Positions 54,801-63,275 of a stretch of DNA of 64,000 nt are shown here, piece after piece (positions within the stretch are counted from its first letter, which is position 1; every line of letters begins with the position of its first letter). The position numbers were made by a program, and so were the translations under genes. This DNA is from Enterococcus sp. DIV0212c. Its GTDB lineage: Bacteria > Bacillota > Bacilli > Lactobacillales > Enterococcaceae. The notes beneath the pieces were generated by a model, which saw only the letters and a program-made list of their open reading frames with translations, was not told the origin of the DNA and searched no databases. The stretch covers positions 1 to 64,000 of the forward strand of contig NZ_JAFREN010000020.1 in NCBI RefSeq assembly GCF_017377505.1, written 5' to 3'.

Positions 54801-55346
54801 CAAATGCTTTCAGAAGCTGTGGCTCGTAAACAAGGTAAAAATATTCAAGACCAAAAAACTTCTGTTGAAATTGACTTGGGTATCGATGCCTACCTACCAA
54901 CAAGCTATATCTCTGATGAACGTCAGAAAATCGAAATCTATAAACGCATCCGTCAACTGGAAAATATGGATATGTATGATGAATTAGAAGCAGATCTACT
55001 TGACCGTTTTGGGGAATACCCAGACGAAGTTGCTCATTTATTAACCACAGGGAAAATCAAAATGGATGGCGATCGTGCCTTAGTTGAAACGATTCGCAAG
55101 AGACAGCAAGAGATCACGTTTACCCTAAGTAAAATCGGGACGAAAACATATAATGTAGAACAAATTTTTGAAGCATTGTCTCATACGCAATTAAAAGCAG
55201 ATCTTGCTGTAGATAATGAAAAAATGGCTGTTCGTTTGAAAGTACCTAAAGATATGAAAGAAGCCGCTTGGCTGCAAGAAGTCGCGCTGTTTACGACAGC
55301 TTTGAGACAGGAAAAATATAAAACTGCGGCTGTTGAGACAGAATGA
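51813..55346 (+). CDS. mfd: Transcription-repair coupling factor Mfd
   Basis: An 1,177-residue ATPase that removes stalled RNA polymerase at DNA damage and recruits UvrA. GTG start after TAGGAGGAG. UvrB-like N-terminal domains (about 1-350), the RNA-polymerase-interacting domain near 490-560 (GDYVVHANHGIGKYIGMQT), helicase domain with GDVGYGKTEVALRAAF, DEEQRFG, and the TRG/C-terminal domains (to about 1,170). Length is normal for the family. Confidence 0.95.
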   Translation: MNIIEQIGASELARDWREQLTGNTRQLITGLAGSAKTLVMTSGFKQKNKKIVVAVPNLYYGNQLVEDFRNVLSDEEVYLFPVDEVLSAEMAFSSPEARAERVAALNFLLTDQAGIVVVPVAGLRKYLPSKQTWANAQLHWEIGGEIELDDLAQQLVMMGYERQSLVGKPGDFSIRGSIVDVYPLNSEYPVRAELFDIEIDSLRYFEADTQRSVNNIESVTLSPMSDLVFSKEDLARGEKQLNKALEKRIAIAKDDTEKEFLQDYFGQLATSWGQGIPTDTAHYYTDLLYETKTTLLDYLSEDSLVFVDDYARILEAEREIIREENEWHVLKLEEMRVFPEQTFGLEFHEQVRKMTFATTFFSLFQKGMGNLRFQAIHNFQYRSMQQFFGQMPLLKTEMDRWQKQDQTVVVFVPTKERSQKVEELFRDFDISSVTASSDKLIEGKIQIVEGSLQSGFELPVEKIVAITEKEIFHTTTKKRARRQTVSNAERLKSYSDLKTGDYVVHANHGIGKYIGMQTLEVDGVHQDYITILYQNDDKLFIPVTQLNLIQKFVASEAKSPKVNKLGGSEWSKTKRKVSSKIEDIADDLIQLYASRESEKGYAFPPDDAYQKEFEDAFPYSETDDQLRSTAEIKHDMEKTRPMDRLLVGDVGYGKTEVALRAAFKAINNNKQVAFLVPTTILAQQHYETMLDRFEGFPVEVGLLSRFRTKKQQAETIEKIKHGQVDIVVGTHRLLSQDVTFSDLGLLVIDEEQRFGVKHKERLKQLRAQVDVLTLTATPIPRTLHMSMLGVRDLSVIETPPENRYPIQTYVMEHNPGAIREAIEREMARDGQVFYLYNRVDTIEQKVEEIQALVPDARIAYAHGQMTEVQLENTLFDFIERQYDVLVTTTIIETGVDIPNANTLFVENADYMGLSTLYQLRGRVGRSNRVAYAYFMYEQQKILNEVSEKRLEAIKDFTELGSGFKIAMRDLSIRGAGNLLGAQQHGFIDSVGFDMYSQMLSEAVARKQGKNIQDQKTSVEIDLGIDAYLPTSYISDERQKIEIYKRIRQLENMDMYDELEADLLDRFGEYPDEVAHLLTTGKIKMDGDRALVETIRKRQQEITFTLSKIGTKTYNVEQIFEALSHTQLKADLAVDNEKMAVRLKVPKDMKEAAWLQEVALFTTALRQEKYKTAAVETE

Positions 55347-55353
55347 ACAATGA

Positions 55354-55475
55354 CTAGCTTCACAGGCTAACCTCTCGGGAAAAAGATAAACTAAGATAGT
55401 GATAAAAAGCGTCACTTTCTTATTTTCCTATTTTTCAGTCGAGGGTAAACGAGCCCGTTACGCTTTTGAACTTAT
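55354..55475 (+). repeat. 121-nt structured element, copy D1
   Basis: CTAGCTTCACAGGCTAACCTC start. Outer ACAGGCT with AGCCCGT (one mismatch), middle ACCTC with GAGGG, inner AAACTAAGATAGTGA with TCACTTTCTTATTTT. First of four tandem copies just after the mfd stop. Confidence 0.75.
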
Positions 55476-55597
55476 CTAGCTTCATGAGCTAGCTCTTCGG
55501 AAAAAAGATAAAATATGAATGAGGCAAAAAGCGCCACATTCATATTTTCCTATTTTTCTGTCAGAGCTGAACGAGCTCATTCAGCTTTTGAACTTAT
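55476..55597 (+). repeat. 121-nt structured element, copy D2
   Basis: Outer ATGAGCT with AGCTCAT, middle AGCTCT with AGAGCT, inner AAAATATGAATGAGGC with GCCACATTCATATTTT (one mismatch), loop AAAAAGC. Period to the next copy is 122 nt. Confidence 0.8.
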
Positions 55598-55718
55598 CTA
55601 GCTTCATGAGCCAGTCTCTCGGGAAAAAGATAAAAATAGAGTGAGGCAAAAAGCACCTCAATCGATTTTTCCTATTTTCCAGTCGAGACTAAACGGCTCA
55701 TTCAGCTTTTAAACTTAT
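55598..55718 (+). repeat. 121-nt structured element, copy D3
   Basis: Outer ATGAGCC with GGCTCAT, middle AGTCTC with GAGACT, inner AGTGAGG region with CCTCAAT. The outer and middle helices are fully paired although their sequence differs from neighbours. Confidence 0.8.
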
Positions 55719-55840
55719 CTAGCTTCACGGGCTAACCTCTCGGAAAAAAGATAAACTAAGATAGTGACAAAAAGCGTCACTTTCTTAGTTTCCTATTTTT
55801 CAGTCGAGGTTAAACGAGTCCGTTACGCTTTTAAAATAGG
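55719..55840 (+). repeat. 121-nt structured element, copy D4
   Basis: Outer ACGGGCT with AGTCCGT (G-T pair), middle AACCTC with GAGGTT, inner AAACTAAGATAGTGAC with GTCACTTTCTTAGTTT (one mismatch). It runs directly into the flippase ribosome-binding site TAGGAGG. Confidence 0.8.
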
Positions 55841-55850
55841 AGGTAAACCA

Positions 55851-57434
55851 ATGGCGCATAAGGAAATGCGGACGATGATGCAAGGTGCTGTTGTTTTGAC
55901 TGTTGCATCGTTTATTGCCAAGGTGCTAAGTGCAGTTTATCGTGTGCCTTTTCAAAATTTAGTTGGTGATGAAGGATTCTATGTATACCAACAAGTTTAT
56001 CCAATCTATGGAATTGCCATGACACTAGCCTTATCTGGCTTGCCGCAGTTTATTTCAAAAGTCGTAGCTGAACAATCAGAAATTAGTGGACAGAAAAAAG
56101 TGCTGCAGCAACTGTTTCCTTTTGTTTTTAGTATAGCCAGTTTGTGTTGGGCATTTTTCTTTTTCGGAAGTCACGAGATTGCTGTGATGATGGGGGATCA
56201 GCGGTTAGCATCATTGATTCAAGTGGTGTCTTTTACGTTTTTATTGGTTCCTATATTGTCCTTTTACCGTGGGAATTTCCAGGGACATTTACTAATGATC
56301 CCAAGTGCTGTTTCTCAAGTAGTAGAGCAAATTGTTCGAGTAGGTGTGATTTTGATTGCTGCTTATTCCTTTAGCCAGTTTGGCTGGACAGTCTATCAAA
56401 CGGGAACGATTGCTATGGGCGGCGCTTTACTAGGTGGCGTAGTTGCCGTTGGAATTCTTTGGTATTATGATCGGAAAATTCGTGTAGGGAGCTCAGCATA
56501 TCTCACTCAGTGGCAAATGACTAAAGGTTCTGGAAAATTATTTGGACGTTTATTAATAGAAGGCGGCATCGTATCATTATATAGTGCTTTTCTGATTTTC
56601 TTTCAATTGATTGATTCTTTTCTGGTCAAAAATTCTTTGGTTGCATCAGGAATCAGTGATTCTGCTGCTAAAATCGATAAAGGGGTTTATGATCGCGGGC
56701 AACCTTTGGTACAATTGGGATTAGTTGTTGCGTTAGCATTAAGCTCAAGCTTTTTACCAGCACTGACTAAATATTTTATGGGTCAGGAGCAAGCTCGTTT
56801 TTTACAGGCGGCAAAAATGTTTTTACGTTTAACAACGACAGTGGCATCAGCTGCTTCGTTAGGTTTAGTATTATTGCTTCCTTATATGAATTTTGCATTA
56901 TTCAAAGATTATAAAGGAAATGGTGTTTTAGGGATTTATGTGTGCTCAATTGCTTTTATGGCGGTAATTCAAGCATATCAAAGTGTTTTGCAAAGCCGGA
57001 ATCAATTTGTGCCATCGATGTTTTCAGCTGGAATAGGATTGTTAATCAAACTATTCTTAACAGGTCCTTTGACCTATGCTTGGGGAACAATTGGTGCAAG
57101 CGGCTCAACGATTGCAGGTTTAATAGCAACACTATTTTGTTTAGTCTTATTTTCAAAAAAAGAAATCAATCGTTTTGCTGCAGAAAATCATTTTTTTAGA
57201 AAATTAACGATTAGTTTAGGAACTATGGGAGTTGTGTTATTCTGTTATCAAGGGATTATTGCAATAGTGCTAGGAACCGTTAGTCATCGTGGTCAGGCAT
57301 TGTTCGTTACGATACTTGGTGTTTTACTTGGTGGGGCAACATTTCTATTCATAATAATCAAAATAAACTTATTTACGATTCGAGAATGGCTGACATTGCC
57401 ATTTGGTGCGAAAATATTAAGGATGAAGAGGTAA
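55851..57434 (+). CDS. MOP-superfamily lipid flippase (YabM/SpoVB-like)
   Basis: A 527-residue membrane protein with about 14 hydrophobic segments. The polysaccharide-biosynthesis/MurJ-like family is recognised by [33 protein letters not shown] and [20 protein letters not shown]. The ATG at 55851 follows TAGGAGG; the longer open frame into the repeat is not used. Position between mfd and the S4/divIC/yabR genes matches Bacillus yabM. Likely moves a lipid-linked cell-envelope precursor across the membrane. Confidence 0.85.
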   Translation: MAHKEMRTMMQGAVVLTVASFIAKVLSAVYRVPFQNLVGDEGFYVYQQVYPIYGIAMTLALSGLPQFISKVVAEQSEISGQKKVLQQLFPFVFSIASLCWAFFFFGSHEIAVMMGDQRLASLIQVVSFTFLLVPILSFYRGNFQGHLLMIPSAVSQVVEQIVRVGVILIAAYSFSQFGWTVYQTGTIAMGGALLGGVVAVGILWYYDRKIRVGSSAYLTQWQMTKGSGKLFGRLLIEGGIVSLYSAFLIFFQLIDSFLVKNSLVASGISDSAAKIDKGVYDRGQPLVQLGLVVALALSSSFLPALTKYFMGQEQARFLQAAKMFLRLTTTVASAASLGLVLLLPYMNFALFKDYKGNGVLGIYVCSIAFMAVIQAYQSVLQSRNQFVPSMFSAGIGLLIKLFLTGPLTYAWGTIGASGSTIAGLIATLFCLVLFSKKEINRFAAENHFFRKLTISLGTMGVVLFCYQGIIAIVLGTVSHRGQALFVTILGVLLGGATFLFIIIKINLFTIREWLTLPFGAKILRMKR

Positions 57435-57439
57435 AAGTT

Positions 57440-57715
57440 ATGCGTTTAGATAAATTTTTAAAAGTTTCTCGTATTATCAAAAGACGACCTGTAGCCAAAG
57501 AAGTTGCTGATAAAGGTCGAATTCAGATCAATGGAATCTTGGCAAAATCATCTAGCAATGTAAAAATCGGTGACCAAGTGAAGATCCAATTTGGCAATAA
57601 AATCTTAGAAATTGAAGTCCTTGAACTTCGAGATTCAACGAAAAAAGAAGATGCAGAAAAGATGTATCAGATACTATCAGAAAAAAGAGTCGAAAATAGT
57701 GATAATTTAGATTAG
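57440..57715 (+). CDS. rqcP: S4-domain RNA-binding protein RqcP (YabO/HSP15-like)
   Basis: A 91-residue protein starting at ATG 57440 after GAGG, 5 nt after the flippase stop. The S4 fold is [20 protein letters not shown] then [20 protein letters not shown]. In Bacillus RqcP works with RqcH to add C-terminal alanine tails in ribosome quality control. Same operon order as Bacillus. Confidence 0.9.
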   Translation: MRLDKFLKVSRIIKRRPVAKEVADKGRIQINGILAKSSSNVKIGDQVKIQFGNKILEIEVLELRDSTKKEDAEKMYQILSEKRVENSDNLD

Positions 57716-57741
57716 ACAAGCTTCTTAGATGTTGGTATAAT
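57712..57741 (+). promoter_or_regulatory. Predicted promoter of divIC
   Basis: TTAGAC at 57712-57717, 18-nt spacer, TATAAT at 57736-57741 with TG upstream. It lies 36 nt before divIC, so divIC has its own promoter beside operon readthrough. Confidence 0.5.
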
Positions 57742-57777
57742 GAAACAGACAAACCAAAAACGAGTGGAGCGGAAAAC

Positions 57778-58245
57778 ATGGGAAAAAAGGAAAAAGACGT
57801 GGAGAAAGTTGCTGCATTAGATAATGAGTATACCAAAGAACAGTATGCCGAATTTCAAAAACAGCAAAAGCAGTTGATTTTCAGACGCCGACGTTTAGCG
57901 GTTGTTTTTCTCGTGGCGTTTGTGATTTTTATCGTTTCTGGTCTTCAGCTGATGAAAGATTATCAACAACTGAACGCTTTTAAAGCACAACAAGCAGATG
58001 CCGTTGCCGAATCAGCAGAAGCGGACAAGAAGCTGAAACGTTTGGAACAAGACGTTGCTCTTTTAAGAGATGATGATTACGTGGCAAAATTAGCTCGCAG
58101 TCGTTATTATGTTTCAAAAGAAGGCGAACAAATCTATAACATTCCAGAGTTAGGCGGAACGACTAGCTCCAGTAATGAGCAAAAACAGTCATCAGAAGGA
58201 AGTCAATCACAGTCTCGTTCATCTGATCAACAATCAGGCGAATAA
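57778..58245 (+). CDS. divIC: Cell division protein DivIC/FtsB-like
   Basis: A 155-residue bitopic protein: cytoplasmic N terminus rich in charge, one membrane helix at about 41-58 (LAVVFLVAFVIFIVSGLQ), an extracellular coiled coil (about 60-105) with the conserved YVAKLARSRYYVSKEGEQIY segment, and a Ser/Gln-rich tail. It forms the divisome complex with FtsL and DivIB. Confidence 0.9.
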   Translation: MGKKEKDVEKVAALDNEYTKEQYAEFQKQQKQLIFRRRRLAVVFLVAFVIFIVSGLQLMKDYQQLNAFKAQQADAVAESAEADKKLKRLEQDVALLRDDDYVAKLARSRYYVSKEGEQIYNIPELGGTTSSSNEQKQSSEGSQSQSRSSDQQSGE

Positions 58246-58288
58246 CTGCAGATATAATAGGGTAAATAATAGGAGGAACATTTTTTTT

Positions 58289-58762
58289 ATGTCAATTGAA
58301 GTAGGAGCGAAATTGCCAGGGAAAGTATCAGGTATCACTAATTTTGGTGCCTTCATCGATTTAGGTGAAGGAAAAACAGGGTTGGTTCACATTAGTGAAG
58401 TATCCAATGGATTCGTAAAAGATATCCATGATGTATTGACCGTAGGGGATGAAGTAACAGTAAAAGTTACCTCAGTCGGTGATGATGGTAAAGTGGGTCT
58501 GTCGATTCGTAAAGCACAGGAACAACCAGCAGAGCCAAAACGTGAGTTTCAACGTCGTGATAACCATGAACATCAAGGTAATCGTGATCGCGGGCAACGT
58601 CCAGCACCTAAAAAACAATTTACAAGAGCACAACCTATGAACTCAAAACAAGATTTTGATTCATTGATGAGCTCATTTTTGAAAGATAGTGATGATCGTC
58701 TAACTTCTTTGAAACGCAATACAGAAGGTAAACGCGGTGGACGCGGCGGACGCCGTAACTAG
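58289..58762 (+). CDS. S1-domain RNA-binding protein (YabR-like)
   Basis: A 157-residue protein starting at ATG 58289 after AGGAGG. The S1 domain at residues 1-78 contains GKVSGITNFGAFIDLGEGKT and GLVHISEVSNGFVKD. The C-terminal half is basic and disordered, ending RGGRGGRRN, suited to RNA binding. Equivalent of Bacillus YabR; role in translation is assumed. Confidence 0.85.
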   Translation: MSIEVGAKLPGKVSGITNFGAFIDLGEGKTGLVHISEVSNGFVKDIHDVLTVGDEVTVKVTSVGDDGKVGLSIRKAQEQPAEPKREFQRRDNHEHQGNRDRGQRPAPKKQFTRAQPMNSKQDFDSLMSSFLKDSDDRLTSLKRNTEGKRGGRGGRRN

Positions 58763-58776
58763 TAAATAAATAATTG

Positions 58777-58800
58777 AAGCTGAGCGGAAGCTCGGCTTTT
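58777..58800 (+). terminator. Terminator after yabR-like gene
   Basis: AAGCTGAGC with GCTCGGCTT (one G-T pair), loop GGAA, then TTTTCTGTTTT. The loop and stem are short but GC-rich. Confidence 0.7.
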
Positions 58801-58860
58801 CTGTTTTATGCATTTTTCTTATGAAGGCGTATAGAAACAATGGAACAAAGAGGTGAGTAC

Positions 58861-60243
58861 ATGTTTCAAGAATTCTACAATCATTGTAAAAGAAATGAAT
58901 ACTGGGAATCGAACCAAAACATACTTTTGGCGATATCTGGCGGCGTCGATTCAATGGTTTTATTAGAATTGATGCAAAAAGCTGCTGAAAAAGATGATTT
59001 AAGAGTAGCGGTCGCCCATATTGACCATCGCTTGCGGGCAGAATCGATAGATGAAGCAGCTTACTTAAAAAACTATTGTCAAGAACGATCCCTTCCTTAC
59101 TATAGTAAAGAGTGGGATGCTCCAAATAAGGAAAAAAATACAGAAGCACGTGCGCGTAAATTCCGTTACGATTTTTTTGCTGAGATAATGGAACAAGAAA
59201 ACTATCAGGTGCTATTAACTGCTCATCATAGTGATGATCAAGCAGAAACAGTATTAATGAAGCTAACTAGAGGAACTACGTTACCAAATCTAGTTGGGAT
59301 AAGAGCAAAACGGTCGTTTGGCATTGGGAAATTGATTCGCCCATTCTTAATTTTTTCCAAAGAACGTTTGGAACAGTTCGCAAAACAGACGGGAATTGTG
59401 TATTTTGAAGACAGTTCAAATCAAGGCGATAACTATATGCGCAATCGAATAAGGCATCAAGTTGTTCCTGTTTTAAAAAAAGAAAACCAGCAATTCTTGC
59501 AGCATATCACTAATTTTAGTGAGCAAATGGAGTTAGCTGACGAACTCATTCAATCCGTTATTGAGCCTAAATATGATCGTTGGGTTAAAAAAACAACAGA
59601 AGGATGGCAGATTCAATTATCTGAGTTAGCAAAAGAAAAAAGAAGTGTTCAGACTTTTTTCCTAATGATGTTGTTTCAACGAACGTTAGTGCCAAAGAAT
59701 ATAACAATCAGCCAATTACATATCCAGCAATTTTTGACATTGCTTAATCAACCAGCGCCTCAGCGGTCCATGGATATTGAGCAAGGGTGGCAAATCATTA
59801 AAGAATATGACATTGCGCACTTAAAAAAAAGAAATACGGATGACGATGAAAAACTATTCTATCTGAACGAAAATGAACAGCTTTTTCTTTCTGACAATGA
59901 GTGGCTGGGTCTGGAATGTGTTGGGAAACAATTTGAGCTGCCTGAATCGGTTCAAAATTGGCAAGAATTTTCTTTACCGATAAGCGGGGAAGTATCACGC
60001 CCGTTAAAGATTCGCCATCGAAAGAATGGTGATAGAATCGCTTTGACCCCTGATTTAACGAAACGATTAAATCGAATATTTATTGATCAGAAAACACCCA
60101 ATCTGATTCGAGAACGAGCATGGGTCATCCTTTCTGCGCAAGAGAACATTATTTGGGTACCTAAATTCGCAAATTCATATTTGAGTATTCCTAAAGAAAC
60201 TGATAAAATACTCTACAGGCTCCTTTATAAAATAAAAGAGTAA
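58861..60243 (+). CDS. tilS: tRNA(Ile)-lysidine synthetase TilS
   Basis: A 460-residue ATP-dependent enzyme that makes lysidine at C34 of tRNA-Ile(CAU). The PP-loop ISGGVDSMVLLELM lies at residues 27-40; HIDHRLRAES and TAHHSDDQAETVLM follow. C-terminal TilS substrate domains are present (PLKIRHRKNGDRI). ATG 58861 follows AGAGGTGAG. Upstream of hpt and ftsH as in other Firmicutes. Confidence 0.9.
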   Translation: MFQEFYNHCKRNEYWESNQNILLAISGGVDSMVLLELMQKAAEKDDLRVAVAHIDHRLRAESIDEAAYLKNYCQERSLPYYSKEWDAPNKEKNTEARARKFRYDFFAEIMEQENYQVLLTAHHSDDQAETVLMKLTRGTTLPNLVGIRAKRSFGIGKLIRPFLIFSKERLEQFAKQTGIVYFEDSSNQGDNYMRNRIRHQVVPVLKKENQQFLQHITNFSEQMELADELIQSVIEPKYDRWVKKTTEGWQIQLSELAKEKRSVQTFFLMMLFQRTLVPKNITISQLHIQQFLTLLNQPAPQRSMDIEQGWQIIKEYDIAHLKKRNTDDDEKLFYLNENEQLFLSDNEWLGLECVGKQFELPESVQNWQEFSLPISGEVSRPLKIRHRKNGDRIALTPDLTKRLNRIFIDQKTPNLIRERAWVILSAQENIIWVPKFANSYLSIPKETDKILYRLLYKIKE

Positions 60244-60333
60244 AAGCTACACTGAATACTTTTTATTCAAAGAAGCAAAATAATATAAAATAATGGAACA
60301 CTACACTGGATCTATAAAGAAAAGGAGAGCAAT

Positions 60334-60879
60334 ATGTTAGAGAAAGATATTAAACAAATGTTGATCACAAAAGAACAGATTCTCGAAAAATCGGCTGAAC
60401 TTGGAAAACAGTTAACCGAAGATTATAAGGACAAAAACCCATTAGTGATTGGTATTTTAAAAGGAGCGATTCCTTTTATGGCGGATATTACTCGATCTAT
60501 TGATACTTATTTAGAAATGGATTTTATGGATGTATCTAGCTATGGAAATGCAACAGTGTCTTCTGGCGAAGTGAAAATCGTCAAAGATTTGGATACAAAT
60601 GTAGAAGGGCGCGATATCTTGATTGTAGAGGATATTATTGACAGCGGCCGTACGCTAGCTTATCTAGTTGATTTATTTAAATATAGAAAAGCTGCATCTG
60701 TGAAGATTGTCACGTTGTTAGATAAACCAGAAGGCCGTGTCGTTGATATTGTTGCAGATTATGTTGGCTTCAATGTGCCAAATGAGTTTGTCGTAGGTTA
60801 CGGTTTAGACTATGCAGAAAGATACCGAAATCTCCCTTATGTAGGCGTATTGAAACCAGAAATCTACGAATCAAATTAA
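60334..60879 (+). CDS. hpt: Hypoxanthine(-guanine) phosphoribosyltransferase
   Basis: A 181-residue purine-salvage enzyme. The PRPP-binding motif [17 protein letters not shown] lies near residues 90-106; [16 protein letters not shown] near 32 is the other conserved loop. AAGGAG precedes the ATG. It converts hypoxanthine or guanine to IMP or GMP. Placed between tilS and ftsH as in Bacillus. Confidence 0.95.
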   Translation: MLEKDIKQMLITKEQILEKSAELGKQLTEDYKDKNPLVIGILKGAIPFMADITRSIDTYLEMDFMDVSSYGNATVSSGEVKIVKDLDTNVEGRDILIVEDIIDSGRTLAYLVDLFKYRKAASVKIVTLLDKPEGRVVDIVADYVGFNVPNEFVVGYGLDYAERYRNLPYVGVLKPEIYESN

Positions 60880-60979
60880 TATCTCTCTGGGATTTAGTTA
60901 TGTTACAATGTAATGGTCAGAATTGATAAAAAATAAACCGTAAAATAAACTTACGAGCAGTAACCAAAGGAGGACAGGC

Positions 60980-63142
60980 ATGAATAAAAAGAATAACGGC
61001 ATGAAAAATGGCTTATATTATGTATTGCTTATCTTGGCGATGGTCATGGTTGTTTATTTCATTTTTGGAAATAACAATCCTCAATCACCAGATATCGAAT
61101 ACTCAACCTTCAGTACTCAATTAGAAGAAGGTAAAGTGAAAGAACTGACAATCCAACCAACAAATGGTGTTTTTAAAATCACAGGTCAGTACAAAGAAAA
61201 ACAAGAAATCAAAAATACTGGCGGTCTTTCTTTATGGGGATCAACAGAAGTTTCTACAAAATCATTTACCACAATTGTCTTACCAAGTGATATCACATTA
61301 TCGGGTATCCAAGATATGGCTCAAGACAAAAATGTGAAACTTACAGTGAAAGAACAATCATCAAGTGGTGCTTGGCTTTCAATCTTATTTAGTTTCTTAC
61401 CGATCGTATTGTTCATCTTCTTATTCTACATGATGATGGGACAACAAGGCGGCGGTGGCGGTGGTGGCGGCCGTGTCATGAACTTTGGTAAATCAAAAGC
61501 CAAAGAAGCTGACAAAAAAGCGAACCGCGTACGCTTCTCTGATGTAGCAGGAGCAGAAGAAGAGAAACAAGAATTAGTTGAAGTGGTTGAGTTCTTAAAA
61601 GATCCTCGACGTTTCGTTGAATTAGGTGCCCGTATTCCAGCAGGTGTTCTATTAGAAGGACCTCCAGGAACAGGTAAAACATTACTTGCAAAAGCCGTTG
61701 CCGGTGAAGCAGGCGTACCGTTCTACTCTATCTCAGGTTCAGACTTCGTTGAAATGTTTGTCGGTGTCGGTGCAAGCCGTGTCCGTGATTTATTTGAAAC
61801 AGCGAAGAAAAATGCACCAGCAATCATCTTCATTGATGAAATCGATGCAGTTGGTCGTCAACGTGGTGCTGGTATGGGTGGCGGACACGATGAACGTGAA
61901 CAAACCCTTAACCAATTACTAGTTGAAATGGATGGATTTGATGGCAACGAAGGCGTTATTGTCGTAGCTGCAACAAACCGTTCAGACGTGTTAGACCCTG
62001 CGTTATTACGTCCAGGCCGTTTTGACCGTCAAATTTTAGTTGGTCGTCCTGATGTGAAAGGCCGTGAAGCAATCCTTAAAGTTCATGCCCGTAACAAACC
62101 GTTGGCTGATGACGTTGATTTAAAAGTGGTTGCCCAACAAACACCAGGTTTTGCTGGTGCTGATTTAGAAAATGTCTTGAACGAAGCAGCCTTAGTTGCC
62201 GCTCGTCGTAATAAGAAGAAAATCGATGCATCCGATGTGGATGAAGCAGAAGACCGCGTAATTGCAGGACCTGCTAAAAAAGATCGTGTTATCAACAAAA
62301 AAGAACGCGAAATGGTTGCTTACCACGAAGCTGGACATACAATTGTTGGTTTAGTCTTAAGCCGTGCTCGTATCGTTCATAAAGTAACGATTATCCCTCG
62401 TGGACGCGCTGGCGGTTACATGATCGCATTACCAAAAGAAGATCAATTCTTGATGACTAAAGAAGATATGTTTGAACAAATCGTAGGATTACTTGGTGGA
62501 CGTACAGCGGAAGAAATTATTTTCGATGTTCAATCAACAGGTGCATCTAATGACTTTGAACAAGCAACAGGCATTGCCCGTAGTATGGTAACTGAATATG
62601 GAATGAGTGACAAATTAGGCCCAGTTCAATATGAAGGAAACCACCAAGTCTTTGTTGGCCGCGATTACGGTCAAACGAAAGCATATTCTGAGCAAGTTGC
62701 TTATGAAATCGATCAAGAAGTACGTCGTATCTTGATGGAAGCTCATGATAAAGCACGTGAAATCATTGAATCTCACCGTGCCCAACACAAACTAATTGCT
62801 GAAAAACTGTTGGAATTTGAAACGCTGGATGCCCGCAGTATCAAATCATTGTTTGAAGAAGGCGTTATGCCTCAAGACGTTATTGATAGCCAATTCCCTA
62901 GTGAAAAAGCGCAAACGTTTGAAGAAGCAAAACGTGCATTAGAAGAAAAAGATGCACAAAGACAAGCTGAAGAAAAACAAGATTTTGAAGAAGCGAAAAA
63001 AGAATTACATGACGAAGCTGAAGAAGTAAAAGCGGACAGTGAAAAAACAGAAGAAAAAGTTCAATCAGAAGTTAAATCTGATGATGAAACTAAAAATGAT
63101 TCTGAATATGACCGTAATAATTTTGATGATCGTTACAAATAA
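60980..63142 (+). CDS. ftsH: ATP-dependent membrane zinc metalloprotease FtsH
   Basis: A 720-residue membrane-bound AAA+ protease. Two membrane helices (about 10-28 and 134-154), a Gly-rich linker, Walker A in [19 protein letters not shown], Walker B in [14 protein letters not shown] segment and zinc-binding HEAGH near 448. The C-terminal tail is very acidic/Lys-rich, as in other lactic acid bacteria. It degrades misfolded and regulatory membrane proteins. Confidence 0.95.
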   Translation: MNKKNNGMKNGLYYVLLILAMVMVVYFIFGNNNPQSPDIEYSTFSTQLEEGKVKELTIQPTNGVFKITGQYKEKQEIKNTGGLSLWGSTEVSTKSFTTIVLPSDITLSGIQDMAQDKNVKLTVKEQSSSGAWLSILFSFLPIVLFIFLFYMMMGQQGGGGGGGGRVMNFGKSKAKEADKKANRVRFSDVAGAEEEKQELVEVVEFLKDPRRFVELGARIPAGVLLEGPPGTGKTLLAKAVAGEAGVPFYSISGSDFVEMFVGVGASRVRDLFETAKKNAPAIIFIDEIDAVGRQRGAGMGGGHDEREQTLNQLLVEMDGFDGNEGVIVVAATNRSDVLDPALLRPGRFDRQILVGRPDVKGREAILKVHARNKPLADDVDLKVVAQQTPGFAGADLENVLNEAALVAARRNKKKIDASDVDEAEDRVIAGPAKKDRVINKKEREMVAYHEAGHTIVGLVLSRARIVHKVTIIPRGRAGGYMIALPKEDQFLMTKEDMFEQIVGLLGGRTAEEIIFDVQSTGASNDFEQATGIARSMVTEYGMSDKLGPVQYEGNHQVFVGRDYGQTKAYSEQVAYEIDQEVRRILMEAHDKAREIIESHRAQHKLIAEKLLEFETLDARSIKSLFEEGVMPQDVIDSQFPSEKAQTFEEAKRALEEKDAQRQAEEKQDFEEAKKELHDEAEEVKADSEKTEEKVQSEVKSDDETKNDSEYDRNNFDDRYK

Positions 63143-63148
63143 AACACT

Positions 63149-63178
63149 TAGAGCATCCCTTTAACGGGGTGCTCTTTT
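63149..63178 (+). terminator. Terminator of ftsH
   Basis: AGAGCATCCC with GGGGTGCTCT (one mismatch), 5-6-nt loop, then TTTTC. Confidence 0.75.
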
Positions 63179-63275
63179 CTTCAAGTTGAAATTATTTAGT
63201 TGAAAAAATAGCTAAATCCTAGTATTATCTGATAATGAGTCGGAAAAAGTACCAAGTGAGAAGAGGAAAATAAAA

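Noticed and set aside
55764..55850. Longer N terminus for the flippase starting inside repeat copy D4
   Set aside because: There is no ribosome-binding site there; TAGGAGG clearly serves ATG 55851, and the added residues only translate the repeat.
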